In this document: piece after piece, positions 1 to 9,915 of the stretch | Layout: every line of letters begins with the position of its first letter | How positions within the stretch are numbered: the stretch's first letter is position 1 | Origin: Apostichopus parvimensis | Taxonomy: Eukaryota > Echinodermata > Holothuroidea > Aspidochirotida > Stichopodidae | Length of the DNA: 27,177 nucleotides | NCBI GenBank assembly: GCA_000934455.1 | Contig: KN884588.1 | Span: 50,486 to 77,662 of the forward strand | Direction: 5' to 3' | The notes under the pieces: model-generated | The model's input: only the letters and a program-made list of their open reading frames with translations | Told to the model about the DNA's origin: nothing | The model's database searches: none | Translations under genes and position numbers: made by a program

Positions 1-2080
1 AAATAGTATATGGATTCCGATCGCCAAAGGAAGGCCATTGTCACGTTATACGTAACGTGAGTCTATTCAACTGTGGCGAAAAGTCACGAGGTCTTTGCGG
101 ATTGAACCCAGCGTTTTGACTCTTCTCATGTTGTTTTCTCATCCTTCTCGATGTATTTAAAATGATGTTTATCGTCAAAATAAGTCTAACCATTCATTAT
201 ACTTTACCTTGGTTGCCATGACGTCTGTCACCGTCTTTTATTCACATTTTGAAAGTCAAAAGTTAAACCTCGTACAGAGTTTGGGAATGTGAAGATAATA
301 GACGATGATACTAGCTAATAACATTTTTTTTATATTTCATTCGTAAAACTGTATAGAAATATTCAAAGGTCATGTTAATTGTAAGCAAGGTTACCCATCA
401 TGAAACCCCGGAATGGACGCTCCACCATATGAGAAGTTAAAACTGAAGAAGGTTACATGCTGATCGATTATAGTCTGAGCAAAGGCTTACGGTAACTAAA
501 ATACAAAACCAGTGATACTTTACACAAATAATTTATATTATTTAAGCTGCGATGAATAGGAGGACATAAAGTTTATGAGACGTACCAGTCAGAGATTGGA
601 AACGGAGAAAGGGAATGTCCCATCCAGAGGCAAGATATAAGAATGGATATAGTTTCGACATTATAATGATCACGTATAACCAGGTAGACGCTTGTCGTTC
701 GCGACTTTACTAGACCAGAACCCTTTAATTATTGATGAGCTCTGAGAGTATTGACGTCATTATATATGTATATACATACCCTTGTTGACATTACACAATT
801 GGCGAGACAATTAAAGTGTGATTAAGCTAGAAGCATGCAGTGTAAATGATTCGTGCAGATGCGGCGGGAAAAAAATGGGCGGGGGAGGGAAACAGGGGAA
901 TGTATCCCCAATAATACGAACCCCCCCCCCAAAAAAAAAATCATTATTAAAGTGCCCCTTTTTTCTTCTAAATGAGTACTAATGAAATGTTTTTTAAAAT
1001 TTTCTCACTAAAATGTAACCTTTTTGTTATTTAAACTCTAGTTGAGACTTAAGGCCAAAAAGTATCCCAAAAAAGTGCCATTTTCATTGAAAAACATTCG
1101 ATACTATAATTTCTGGTACAGGGTGCACACGAGCGGATCCATTTTGTCTGGAAGTTGTCAGTTATTTTTGTGGCTTGCCCCAACCCCCACCTCCCCCACC
1201 CTCAAATCAAAGCCGAATGACCCACTTCCCTTCAAAGTTTCCATATTGACTCCTCTTCTGTCGAGCTGTGGATTCAAGTGCTATACGTTTCTGTACAAAC
1301 TATAGGCGTGTAAATGCGCGGCCGGCCGGTGCAGCAAAACTGTGCCACACAACTGTTTATTGGTTATTTAACAGCCTGTGAAAATCAAACGGCAAATAGC
1401 TTCTTTGTGTATAACGATTGCCACTAACCCGACATATACCTCGGTATCACTCAGGAGTTATTCCTGCTATTATCGCCAACAGGTGTAACATACCATCACG
1501 CAGATCAAGGATGAAACGATTTTAATAATTCTCCATTTTCGTTTCATTTCAAACCAATGATGCATGTTCATACTAAACAGATGTTCCGACCAATGAAATG
1601 TTAACAATAACATGATTGCCCCCTGTGTTTCTACGAATACATTCAGGTTTGCGAGGGCAAAGTCGTCAAAAGGTTACATCAAGTCGAAAATCGATCGTTT
1701 CGGCAAATTAGGTCCTAGATTACCGTATCTTCCGTTTATCACTCAGAAAAAGAAAACTGGCCTCACTAACAGGCTTGTGTTTGCTACGTCAGGATTACAT
1801 CAGCAAAAAAATGATATTTTCATATAAGGATGTTTTACAAGTTGAATCAAAAGATCAGGGAACGCCGAACGGGTCATAAATATTACATGATCAATATTTA
1901 TAAGTAATGTCTAAGCTACTCGGGTATACTATGTGCCATATTATATGATAAACATTTACAATTACCCATCATGATGACACTGTTGTACACCACAGTAAGT
2001 TTGATTTGTGATTTGTTTGTTTTACAGTCAATGTTGTAAGGGTATCTTCTAATATACCTACATATAGCTCAACAGGTGGA
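1..2080. other. Left flank, no supported gene
   Basis: AT-rich non-coding sequence. I see no exon with convincing splice sites on either strand. The longest open stretches (1042-1305 and 1612-1827 on +) read as random or low-complexity peptide. Short C and A runs occur near 905-940. If the + strand gene that starts to be visible at 2416 has earlier exons, they may lie here or further left, but I could not pick any out. Confidence 0.5.
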
Positions 2081-2085
2081 TTTAT

Positions 2086-2384
2086 GTATCATCCCGGCCA
2101 TAGAGACACTTTCCCATTCCCCCTTGTCCTATACTCTCCCCTTCCCTCCCCCTCCCTCGCCCCTCCTCCACCCCATTCCTCCATTTATCTACGGATGCTG
2201 ACCGGTTTAATTTTATCCGGTAAAAACATATCGTATCATCCCGGCCATATAGACACTTTCCCACCCCCTTGTCCTATACTCTCCCCTCCCCTACCCCTCC
2301 TTCACCCCTCCTCCACCCCATTCCTCCATGTATCTACTGATGCTGACCGGATAAAATTCAAATTTTATCCGGTCAAAACATACC
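2086..2384. repeat. Tandem duplication, unit about 147-150 bp, pyrimidine-rich
   Basis: Two head-to-tail copies begin with the same GTATCATCCCGGCCATA at 2086 and 2233. Both continue through GACACTTTCCCA, CTTGTCCTATACTCTCCCC, a C/T-rich stretch, CCCCATTCCTCCAT and TATCTAC..GATGCTGACCGG. A third start (CCGTATCTG) appears at about 2383 and then diverges. The copies differ by small indels and substitutions, so the duplication is fairly recent but not fresh. It lies directly upstream of the first visible exon of the proposed + strand gene. Confidence 0.85.
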
Positions 2385-2415
2385 GTATCTGTCGTGATCT
2401 TTGTACTTATTAAAG

Positions 2416-2604
2416 TAAAAAGACCCTAGACTATAGACCCCGTGAAGAAATCCAAAAAGAGCTGGATCCATTTTTCAACCCCAGTCCCTTTACATCGGCG
2501 AGACTGACGCAGTATGATCATGAATGTATTATGTCCAGTGCAAATCACCAGTTCCTATATAGAGGAAAGAGAACAGATACTACGCATGATCAAGTTAAAG
2601 GATG
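2416..2604 (+). CDS. Candidate exon A of an unrecognised + strand gene
   Basis: The frame is open from just after a TAA at 2411-2413 to a strong donor, GGATG|GTAAGTATT, at 2605. The peptide begins TLDYRPREEIQKELDPFFNP and ends near THDQVKG. It is mixed polar and hydrophobic with no low complexity, unlike the neighbouring intergenic frames. The exon ends in phase 2 (TG|). The exact 5' edge is uncertain: several AG dinucleotides (ending at 2415, 2422, 2429 and 2436) could be the acceptor, and the pyrimidine-rich TGATCTTTGTACTTATT precedes the first. No initiator Met is seen apart from an internal one at 2531, so this is probably not the first exon. I do not recognise the family. Confidence 0.5.
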
Positions 2605-3341
2605 GTAAGTATTGTGCATATTGTTTATACATGGTCACTTAAACTTAAAAACCAAAAGACCTATAGGGCCTGGTTAAAACTATATGGTATCTTCACGTAT
2701 CGGTTATACAGTACTAAGAAAAGCGCATGTGACACGGACTACACGAACTAAAGTCAATTAACCACGTCCAAAAGCCGAACATTTAATCATGTTTATGTAC
2801 ATCACGCGAACATTTGCAACAGTGCGTAGGTCGGATATAGGCCAACTAAACAAATAATTATTCTTGTTTTTTCATTGACACATATATAAACAGTCCCCAC
2901 CCCCTTCCCCGGTTTGAAGTCTTCATTCTTCCTTATTAAGTATATCATAAAATAAGGATACATTATTCTGTATCCCATAGTTTCCCCGGACCCCCTCAAT
3001 TGACCCCCTGGCCACGCGACGGTCACCAATTTCTGACCCCCTATCGCCAGGTCTGCATACACACTCTCTTAAGCGATTATAATATGACCGTTTGTAAGAG
3101 TCTTAATAAAGAAAACAAAGGGAAGTTAGTAAGAAAGAAAACAAGCCCCCCAAAAGCAAACAAAAAACATAAAGATTTTTTTCCCCTTCTTATTTCGTCA
3201 CCTTGAAAATTAGAAGGATAGGAATAATTGTGCCCCCCAAAAGACAAAAGAAAAGCCGTTCGGTTCGTCGAATTCGATGACTGTAATTATCACGACATGC
3301 AGGGTATATGACCTAGTATTTAGTTGATCTCTCCTTTCAAC

Positions 3342-3508
3342 GGGGCCGTTTGACTCGTCTCACGTCTTGATTGGGTCATGCCCGTTGGAAAACTATATAC
3401 CTCCAGGAGTCGATGGCCTACCAACAATGCCAGATCATACATCGAGCTTTGGCCTTTTCACCGCCCGTGGATCTATTTTGAGATATGAGAGACAATTACA
3501 ATTAGTTG
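3342..3508 (+). CDS. Candidate exon B of the unrecognised + strand gene
   Basis: This is an open frame whose peptide includes GPFDSSHVLIGSCPLENY, then IPPGVDGLPTMPDHTSSFG and RYERQLQLV. It is among the most protein-like stretches on the + strand. The start at 3342 is set by phase: exon A ends TG|, and adding this G gives Trp followed by Gly-Pro-Phe in frame. The preceding bases are TCTCCTTTCAAC, a good pyrimidine tract that ends in AC, not AG. An in-frame TGA at 3325-3327 rules out a start at the AG at 3323. A normal AG at 3406 (TACCTCCAG) would give a shorter exon starting at 3407. The 3' edge is GTTG|GTAACT at 3509, phase 1, which fits exon C exactly; a second GTAAAT at 3519 would break the frame. 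Confidence 0.45.
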
Positions 3509-3622
3509 GTAACTTGAGGTAAATATAAGGATTATGGAATCAACTCAGCGATGATGGTGACAATGGAAGCCTTTTCTGAAAGGGGTCGCTGACCGGTTAA
3601 GTAAAGGCCTTTTGTCTCACAG

Positions 3623-3722
3623 CCGGCTTTATTGGTTTCAACGTGCGTGCATGGAAGAACCAACAACCACCCAGTGAAGGTCGCATGCACGCAGCCAATG
3701 TCATCGCCGAGTACGCTTGTTG
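3623..3722 (+). CDS. Candidate exon C of the unrecognised + strand gene
   Basis: The acceptor is excellent (CCTTTTGTCTCACAG| at 3622) and the donor acceptable (GTTG|GTAAAAG at 3723). It starts in phase 1, matching the end of exon B, and codes for GFIGFNVRAWKNQQPPSEGR followed by MHAANVIAEYAC and a split Trp codon. It ends in phase 2 (TG|). The next phase-compatible exon I find is 9101-9168, which completes the Trp codon with G. A weaker alternative donor (GTTGGT at 3719) would end it in phase 1 and join it to the possible terminal exon at 4410. No motif of a known family was recognised. Confidence 0.5.
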
Positions 3723-4409
3723 GTAAAAGATTGATTTTTGGGTAAATTGAGTTTATAGTTCAACGACCTGACATGGGTGGGTGGGTGTATATCCTGGCTC
3801 CAAGATAATGCTAGACCAATGAAGTACATCGATATAGTCTAAATAATAATATAGCCAGAGGGGATTAAGAATAAAGAGAGGGAAAAAAGGAAAAATCGGA
3901 TGTATAACTAAAGTCGGTATGTAACGTATAGCCTTCATTATACGAGATATGAATTGAGGAAGCTATATTTATCCTGAATGATTCCAGCAGGATATGAGAG
4001 ACTTCATTATATGTGTATACATCCGGGTACCGTTAAGAAAGTTTACTTAAAATTGACCACATCCTGAGTTCAATGATTGCAAGGAAAGTGGTGACAACAC
4101 CGGGTTTTTGCTGGAAAATGTCCAAAAGAAAATGAAAAAGAAGAAGAGGTGGAAATATAAAACTGGGACAAAAAAAAAAGACAAACAAAACAGAAGGCAA
4201 AACACGGTCATCATTCTGGTCTTCATATCAAAATTCCAATAATCATTTCTTGTATCTATAAGTTTCCGTCAATTTCGTCATTTTTTTTATCACGTGATTT
4301 TTTTTATAGCTGTACTCGTTTTTCGATGAAATTATACCACAGTCTTGTGGTGTAGGTCTACTATATTAATTTTATAACCTCTCAAAGGAAGTACATTCTT
4401 TCACTTCAG

Positions 4410-4495
4410 TCATTGAGGTTCTTAACATGTTTTTTCCACCATACAAGGCCCCTCGGGACAACGAAAAAATGTTCACAGATCCCCCTAAACATTAG
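4410..4495 (+). CDS. Possible alternative last exon (D)
   Basis: The acceptor ACATTCTTTCACTTCAG| is strong, followed by an open frame ending at TAG 4493-4495. The peptide reads (x)IEVLNMFFPPYKAPRDN then EKMFTDPPKH. It needs a phase 1 partner, while exon C with its better donor ends in phase 2. It would therefore be used only with the weaker GTTGGT donor at 3719, or after an exon I have not found. An AATAAA at 4794-4799 could serve as a poly(A) signal for such a short transcript. It may be a true alternative 3' end or a chance open frame. Confidence 0.25.
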
Positions 4496-4499
4496 GGAC

Positions 4500-5575
4500 T
4501 CAGCCCATCATGGTTGGGGGGGGGGGTTAGGTCAGGAAAATATTGCGGTTCCTTATCCTTACATTTTTTTCATTTCGTTATTTAATATTTTTTTTCTTTC
4601 CTCGAGATGGCATTTGAATAATTTGTTCTGGGTGTCTTATCAGCGTATAACTACATGTCAGTGAATGTTGGAGAACCCGTTCGGTTTTTACCGAACTCAA
4701 TTTCGACCCGGAACCCCTCCGGACCTCTTTGCCTTCATAGACCCCGACAATTTTTCCGACTCCCTATGGTTCGCCGACGCCAGGTTAAAAAAAAATAAAA
4801 ATGTTGTAGTCTAACAAAATCACGTAACAAGAGATATGGTCAACAACAAATTAATTCAGTCTATATTCGCACGATACGTTACGGTACTACTGGGGCTTTG
4901 TTTATAAACCAGTGACTCGGTCATTCAGCTCGATAAAGCGGTGCACTGAAAACAAAATGTTGAAGCGAGAGTGTGAGGGGTGGAATAGGGGGGGGGGATC
5001 AATATACCGATAGATGAACGAGAAACCTTTAACATATACGTATTTCTGGTGTATAAAGATGCTTGTATAAAGTAAATTGAACTTCTTGGTAAACGTTTTA
5101 GTTGTCCTGGGGGGGGGGGGGGGGGGTGGCAATGGGTAAATGCCAATATTGGCAAGATTTTATGCATTATCACAGGACAGATGGAGACCATCTTGAAGTT
5201 TGTTGTTTTAATATTGTCAACGCAACCTTGCCAATAAAGACTGGGTACATCATAAGCCACCGGACTAAACATGTTAACCATTTTAACCACAAAAACAAAA
5301 GCAAAATATATCGTGTATAATTAAATCTCATGCGATGGGTACCAGAAAAGGAGAACCAACACAGACACAAAACTCCACATTTCACTATTGATGTTGCTCT
5401 ATAGCAGGGCTGACCTAACTTCATGACACAAGGGGGAGGGGGGCGGGGTGGCGGCGGCGCTGCGGTGTCCACTGTGCAGAGAAAAGGCAGAGCCTACAAA
5501 CTTTAACCCGCTTATTAAACCATCCCCCCACACCCCTTCCCATGTACGAGATGTACTATAAATAATACCCCAGTT
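4500..5575. other. Intron/intergenic stretch with G runs, no exon seen
   Basis: Non-coding sequence with G homopolymers at about 4517-4526, 4988-4998 and 5109-5126, and a G-rich patch at 5430-5460. A small perfect hairpin, GTTCGGT/ACCGAAC with a T loop, sits near 4680-4697. The open frames on the - strand at 4902-5472 owe their length to Pro-rich translation of the poly-G tracts and are not genes. Confidence 0.5.
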
Positions 5576-5578
5576 GTA

Positions 5579-5678
5579 AATTTCGAAACGAACAGTACAA
5601 AACGTAGGCTAGTACTTAACCCCATAGGTTTATGGGGTTAAGTACCAGCCTACATTTTGTATTGTTCGTTTCGAAATT
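5579..5678. repeat. Near-perfect 48-bp inverted repeat (foldback)
   Basis: Arm 5579-5626 (AATTTCGAAACGAACA...CCCCATA) is the reverse complement of arm 5631-5678 (TATGGGG...TGTTCGTTTCGAAATT) apart from three positions, around a GGTT loop at 5627-5630. The three mismatches are transitions: one is G-U in + strand RNA and the other two are G-U in - strand RNA. It could be a foldback element, a hairpin RNA precursor or a snap-back assembly or replication product. I see no target-site duplication and no gene in it. Confidence 0.9.
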
Positions 5679-5679
5679 A

Positions 5680-6877
5680 TGAATAATCCCTCCTCCCTAA
5701 CCCAGGTCCCCAAATTTTGTACACTTAGCTATAAATATGGCCATTTCCATTAATTAATGAAAATCACAGCTTTCATTCCCGATTCAAGTATACAAACTTA
5801 GTTTATAGGCGTTCACACGCGTTGTGACGTAAACAAATAAATAAACGACTGACATGTGAAATATTACACGGCTTCGTCAAATGGTATGACATAAAAATAA
5901 AAAATGTTAAAAACGCAACTCGAAATGTATAACTTTTAACATCTGTTACGTTATTTAATTTTACATGATTACAATGCAGCATGTGTTTGTTTATGGTCCA
6001 TATCATACTAAACGCAAATATAACTATTTAAAATATATATGTACTACAAATGACGTCATTTATATGCATACCGAGATAATTTTTTTTAAATGAAATTAAA
6101 TGTGAAATGACGTATACCAACTCCGACTGTTTCTGTTGTATACCATCCAGGGTTCGCATTAGCCGTGGGATTGCGCGATTCCCGCAATTTGATTTCAAAC
6201 CCGCATGTCAAAACTGTTGCCAAGACGGGATTTTCCGTAATACATTTCAGCTCTCAACTTGAATTAACTGACTGTGACCGTGTAGCGATTCATCGCTAAA
6301 CGATTGCATTTGGAATAAACGTTTAGTAAAAAACCACTTGCGATTATTTTGGTTTTGTTATCCCGTCTATAATCCATCTTGATATCCCGTCAATTTCCTT
6401 GCCAGTCTTTCATTCTATGAAATAAATGAATGAAAAAATAATAATTTTGAGAATATTCAATATTTACGCATGCACGACAGAAGCTACAACTATGAGAGGG
6501 AATAATTTCTAGGGACTACCAGAGCTTGCTGCTTATTGGCAACAAAGACACATGCACTCTACAAACTATGTTTGCATAAAATTACCACAATTTCCGACCA
6601 CATGGTAGCCTAACACCACACTAAATCTAGCCTAACCATCTGTGTATTCGCTCAAATTGTGACGCAGTTAGCTGGAACTAAAATATCCATGGAATAGAAA
6701 GTAATTAAAACAACCACGAAAGTTATTTTATGAAATTAATCTTCCTTATTCGCGTATCTTGATTAATCAAAACATGCCGACCCTACGGAATTATTGAAAT
6801 CATGAAAGCACTCGCGTAGCAGTTACGCGATTTTCCCCGTTTTGTGCGTTTTTTAATTCGGGAACCCGAATGTTGGG
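5680..6877. other. Non-coding stretch, no gene seen
   Basis: AT-rich DNA inside the proposed intron. The text around 6150-6260 (CAGGGTTCGCATTAGCCG, then GC-rich short inverted motifs) has the look of a transposon end, but I could not find a matching inverted end or a target duplication. No credible exon was found on either strand. Confidence 0.4.
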
Positions 6878-6932
6878 TCGGGTACCCGGGTACCCGAATC
6901 ATGCCTAATAAATATATATATATATATATATA
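6878..6932. repeat. 20-bp perfect palindrome followed by an (AT)n microsatellite
   Basis: TCGGGTACCCGGGTACCCGA at 6878-6897 is its own reverse complement and is preceded by a related TTCGGGAACCCGAA at 6858-6871. About 14 bases on, at 6911-6932, lies an (AT)n run of roughly ten units. The C/G-rich palindrome stands out in an AT-rich setting and may be the end of a transposable element whose other end is not recognisable. Confidence 0.7.
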
Positions 6933-6939
6933 CCGTTAC

Positions 6940-8380
6940 AGTATGAACCTTCGTTAAAAAAAACCGAGAAGCGATCATTATCCACGTGGAAACATGTCAA
7001 GGGTGTACATATCATGACGTCACTCAAAAGTCAATTACACTTAGATAATAGGGTTGGTTAATCATTCGTAAACCTTGAATGATTAATACGCCCCCTTCAC
7101 GTTGTGACGATAATTGACTGTATAACATAACTCCGCAGGTGAACATATTACAACTACGTCAGAAGATCTACTACCAGCTCTTGGAGTTAACTTTATTAAA
7201 AAAATATTACCTTGATTTTGATATTGGTTTTAGCAGGATATGTTAAAAAAAAAATTAACATTCAGTTTAATTTCCTTAGATGACGTCATGACCTTTGGTT
7301 TTTATTGCGATGTTTAATGACAGAAAATGAAGTTGAATTTTCCCTGGATTTTATCCTTCTCTTGTCAAGCTGTAAATTAATTATAATACCCTTTATATGA
7401 TTACATTTAAAAGTATTCATCAAAATTTCGTTTCCAATATTTGGTCGCAGGAATTGTTGTTCGTGTTAGTAATGATTGTGAGTTATAAGGCTATTTATTG
7501 ACAACAAGGTTTGAACTGTAAAGTCGTCAAAGTAATGCAGGAATCATTTAAACGTTCGTTTAGGAATAACTTTTTTCATAAAAAATACAACCAAATCATA
7601 ATTGTCTTCATTTGGAATGCATGTGGGATTTCAAGGCTTTAAAATCTCTAAAACAGTACAAACTTTATCACAGACACAGGCCGCTCAAGACCAGAAAAGT
7701 GCAAGCAAACCTTCTGGGGCTACGCCTAACACAGTACGTATTCTTGGCATGATTCCGAGATTACCTGTAAATATAGAAAGACTATAATGCTTTCTCTTCG
7801 CCGACCGATGTTACATCAGCATGGTTCTATCTTATCAACTAAACCACCACGGGCGGCTACTATACCTATATATAACGAATTCATTTAGTTCTTTACCTAA
7901 GCTAGAAGCATCGACAATGTCGTCGAAGGACTTGATGAAGGGGTTTATACGGAGAAGCAATTATAAGCCACAGATAATCTAGGACAGGTTGCTGGAATAT
8001 CTCCCATCAGAACTTTGGACTTTACTATATATATGGTGTACTTTAAGAATGCTCCCTAAAAAGTACGTTAACTCAAACATCACACATCTATATAAAGGAA
8101 ACGTCCATTCAATTTGTAGTTAAACTGCTGTGAAAATATCAAACTAGAAACCATGTCCACTTTAAAGGTATTTACCACATAATCAGTTTATTTAATATTA
8201 ATTTAGATAAAAAATATACAAAAAACCTCGACACATCTCAAGAATTTTATTCCTCAGAAATATGAAAAATAAGAATAATTCTGCCAGGAACAGAAAGTGT
8301 TAATCGATTTTATTAAAGAAAATATTTCATATACCGCGATGTGAAATGATAGACTGGAAACGTTAATTTCTCAACTAGTG
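6940..8380. other. Non-coding stretch with ambiguous short open frames
   Basis: This stretch holds several short open frames but none I would call a gene. At 7140-7206, after the acceptor-like ACTCCGCAG, two frames are open. At 7602-7787 a + frame from TTG has a GTACGT donor-like site. At 7983-8123 a 46-codon frame (DRLLEYLPSELWTLL onward, then MLPKKYVNSNITHLYKGN) faintly recalls the region of non-LTR reverse transcriptases just before the palm. It follows an in-frame TAG, so it would be a relic at most. Confidence 0.3.
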
Positions 8381-8381
8381 T

Positions 8382-8430
8382 TGGAGGTGAGGTGGGGTGT
8401 GTGGAGGTGAGATGGGGTGTGTGGGGATGG
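8382..8430. repeat. Short tandem repeat, 20-bp unit
   Basis: The unit TGGAGGTGAGGTGGGGTGTG occurs at 8382-8401 and, with one change (GAGATG), at 8402-8421, with a partial third copy to 8430. It is G/T-rich and could form a G-quadruplex on the + strand. Confidence 0.8.
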
Positions 8431-8876
8431 TGTTGATAATGGGGAGGTTGAAATAACACTGAAAATATAAGAGACCATTATATAATTTCACGGCTCGAAG
8501 ACGCCGCTTTCGACCCATACATCTCTCAGTACTAGATATGGTTATAGGTTTTTACACCCATATGCTGCCCCAGCCTCCCTCTGTAATTATATCACGTATT
8601 TGTTGTCGATGGTGTCCTGCATGACTGCTGGGATCATATTAACACGACGATGATGTGACTCAGACATTCAGTTTCTTACGTCAATAACAGAAGGTGTTAG
8701 GGGGGGGGTGGTTATAGTGGGGGGTGTAGGGGTGGCGTATGCTGATGCCTTTTCTATCTATAGGCATGCACGCCACGACAGTGCTAAAACATTCAAATGG
8801 ATCTTTTACATTAGTAGAAAGAGTGAGGCAGGCAAAGCGAATGTCTTCTAATGAAGGATCCATATATACCATATAC

Positions 8877-8941
8877 CTGTTCTTCTGCTCCTCACTTTTT
8901 GATAGCTTCCTACGCAACTGAGTAAGTTCCATAACAACTCC
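8877..8941 (-). CDS. Possible antisense coiled-coil exon
   Basis: On the - strand an acceptor-like GTGTCTCTAATCAG| precedes GVVMELTQLRRKLSKSEEQK, ending with AACAG|GTATATGG at 8876. The peptide is charged and has leucine spacing typical of a coiled coil. The frame stays open past the donor to 8681, as a Pro/His-rich translation of a C-rich tract near the end. No partner exon is convincing. An upstream open piece ending GGGAAG|GTGAGC near 8996 would leave an intron of only about 53 bases. If real, it belongs to a separate - strand gene inside the + strand gene's intron. It may also be chance. Confidence 0.25.
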
Positions 8942-9100
8942 CTGATTAGAGACACTTCATGTTTCATGTTTGATCTTTCAGATCGTTGGCTCACCTTCCC
9001 AGAAAACAGGAAACGAACCAAGGGGAGGTTGAACTAGCAGAGCAGTCTTGGAGTTTTCACTCAGGCTTGTATACAAAAAAACACTGCCTTTATGTCACAG

Positions 9101-9168
9101 GTTGATCGACGATGTGTATACATTACATGGTAATTTAGTCGGTGCCAACACGAAAAAAATTCCTCCAC
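9101..9168 (+). CDS. Candidate exon E of the unrecognised + strand gene
   Basis: The acceptor CTGCCTTTATGTCACAG| at 9100 and the donor CCAC|GTAAGC at 9169 are both good. It takes one base to finish the Trp codon left by exon C, then codes for LIDDVYTLHGNLVGANTKKI and two prolines, and ends in phase 1. That matches exon F, where C+AA gives Gln. The frame also runs on without a stop to 9296, so an unspliced form ending SYC-like is possible; the A-rich AATAAAAAAAAAA at 9293 would be a poly(A) signal for it. There is no known motif. Confidence 0.4.
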
Positions 9169-9503
9169 GTAAGCGAGGATTTCCACCCCAATTTAAAGTA
9201 GCGCATTGTTTGCAACGTGTAACACTATATTCAAGAATGCTGCTGCGCGTTAAGAAAGAAAGAAGTTTCTACTGCATGATGTGCTCGTCGTACTAATAAA
9301 AAAAAACCCACGTACAGTGACACCCCTTATCTGAGCAAATAAAGGGCGTTGTCCATTTGCCAAGTGGGTTACTTGTTCATTTATAGTTACCGCAGTTAAT
9401 CATTTGTAATTATGATCGCTATTTACACTATATAGTCAACTGTTCTCTAGATAAAGCGCAGCTATTTCTCGTATTTTATGAGAGAATCGGAAAACACCAT
9501 TGA

Positions 9504-9915
9504 ATCATTTCCAAGGGCGTAGGAACCGGGGGGGGCTGGGGGCGCCAGCCCCCCCCCCCCAGTGAAAAATATGAGGGGGCGGAAGTATCATTCCGCCCCC
9601 CCCCCGGCTTCGCAAGTCAGAAAACCCCTTTTTCATTTCTCAATAAATGATAACAACATTCGTCATTGGTGCTAAGAACATTTTGGCAGAAAAAAATCTC
9701 ATTTGGAGCACCAAATTGCATCTAAGGCCAGGTGAAAATGCAAAATTATTTACAAAATGGAGTGGGTGTTGAAGTGTGCTATATTGCACCAAATTGCATC
9801 TGAGGCCACCTGGAAATGCAAAAAATATCAAAGGGGAGGGGACCCCTCCCCCAGGCCGGCCATCAGTCTTCAGCCCCCCCACTCAAAAGTACCTTCCTAC
9901 GCCACTGATCATTTC
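9504..9915. mobile_element. hAT-type MITE with perfect 8-bp target duplication
   Basis: The element at 9512-9907 (396 bp) is flanked by identical ATCATTTC at 9504-9511 and 9908-9915. Its ends are inverted: CAAGGGCGTAGGAACC on the left and the reverse complement CAGTGGCGTAGGAAGG on the right. CAGTGGCGTAG-like ends and 8-bp duplications are typical of hAT elements. It has no transposase frame. Inside are long G and C runs (9528-9606) able to form a strong hairpin, and a diverged internal direct repeat (GCACCAAATTGCATCT at about 9708 and 9786). Confidence 0.85.

Noticed and set aside
4902..5472. Overlapping - strand frames with poly-proline
   Set aside because: Their length comes from C runs read as proline. 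There is no initiation or splice support.
7140..7206. Frames open after ACTCCGCAG (VNILQLRQKIYYQLLEL or EHITTTSEDLLPALG)
   Set aside because: Two frames are open at once and there is no donor or partner exon, so coding cannot be told from chance.
7602..7787. 60-codon + strand frame with a GTACGT donor-like site
   Set aside because: It begins at TTG, its phase (0) does not fit the exons on either side, and no acceptor is convincing.
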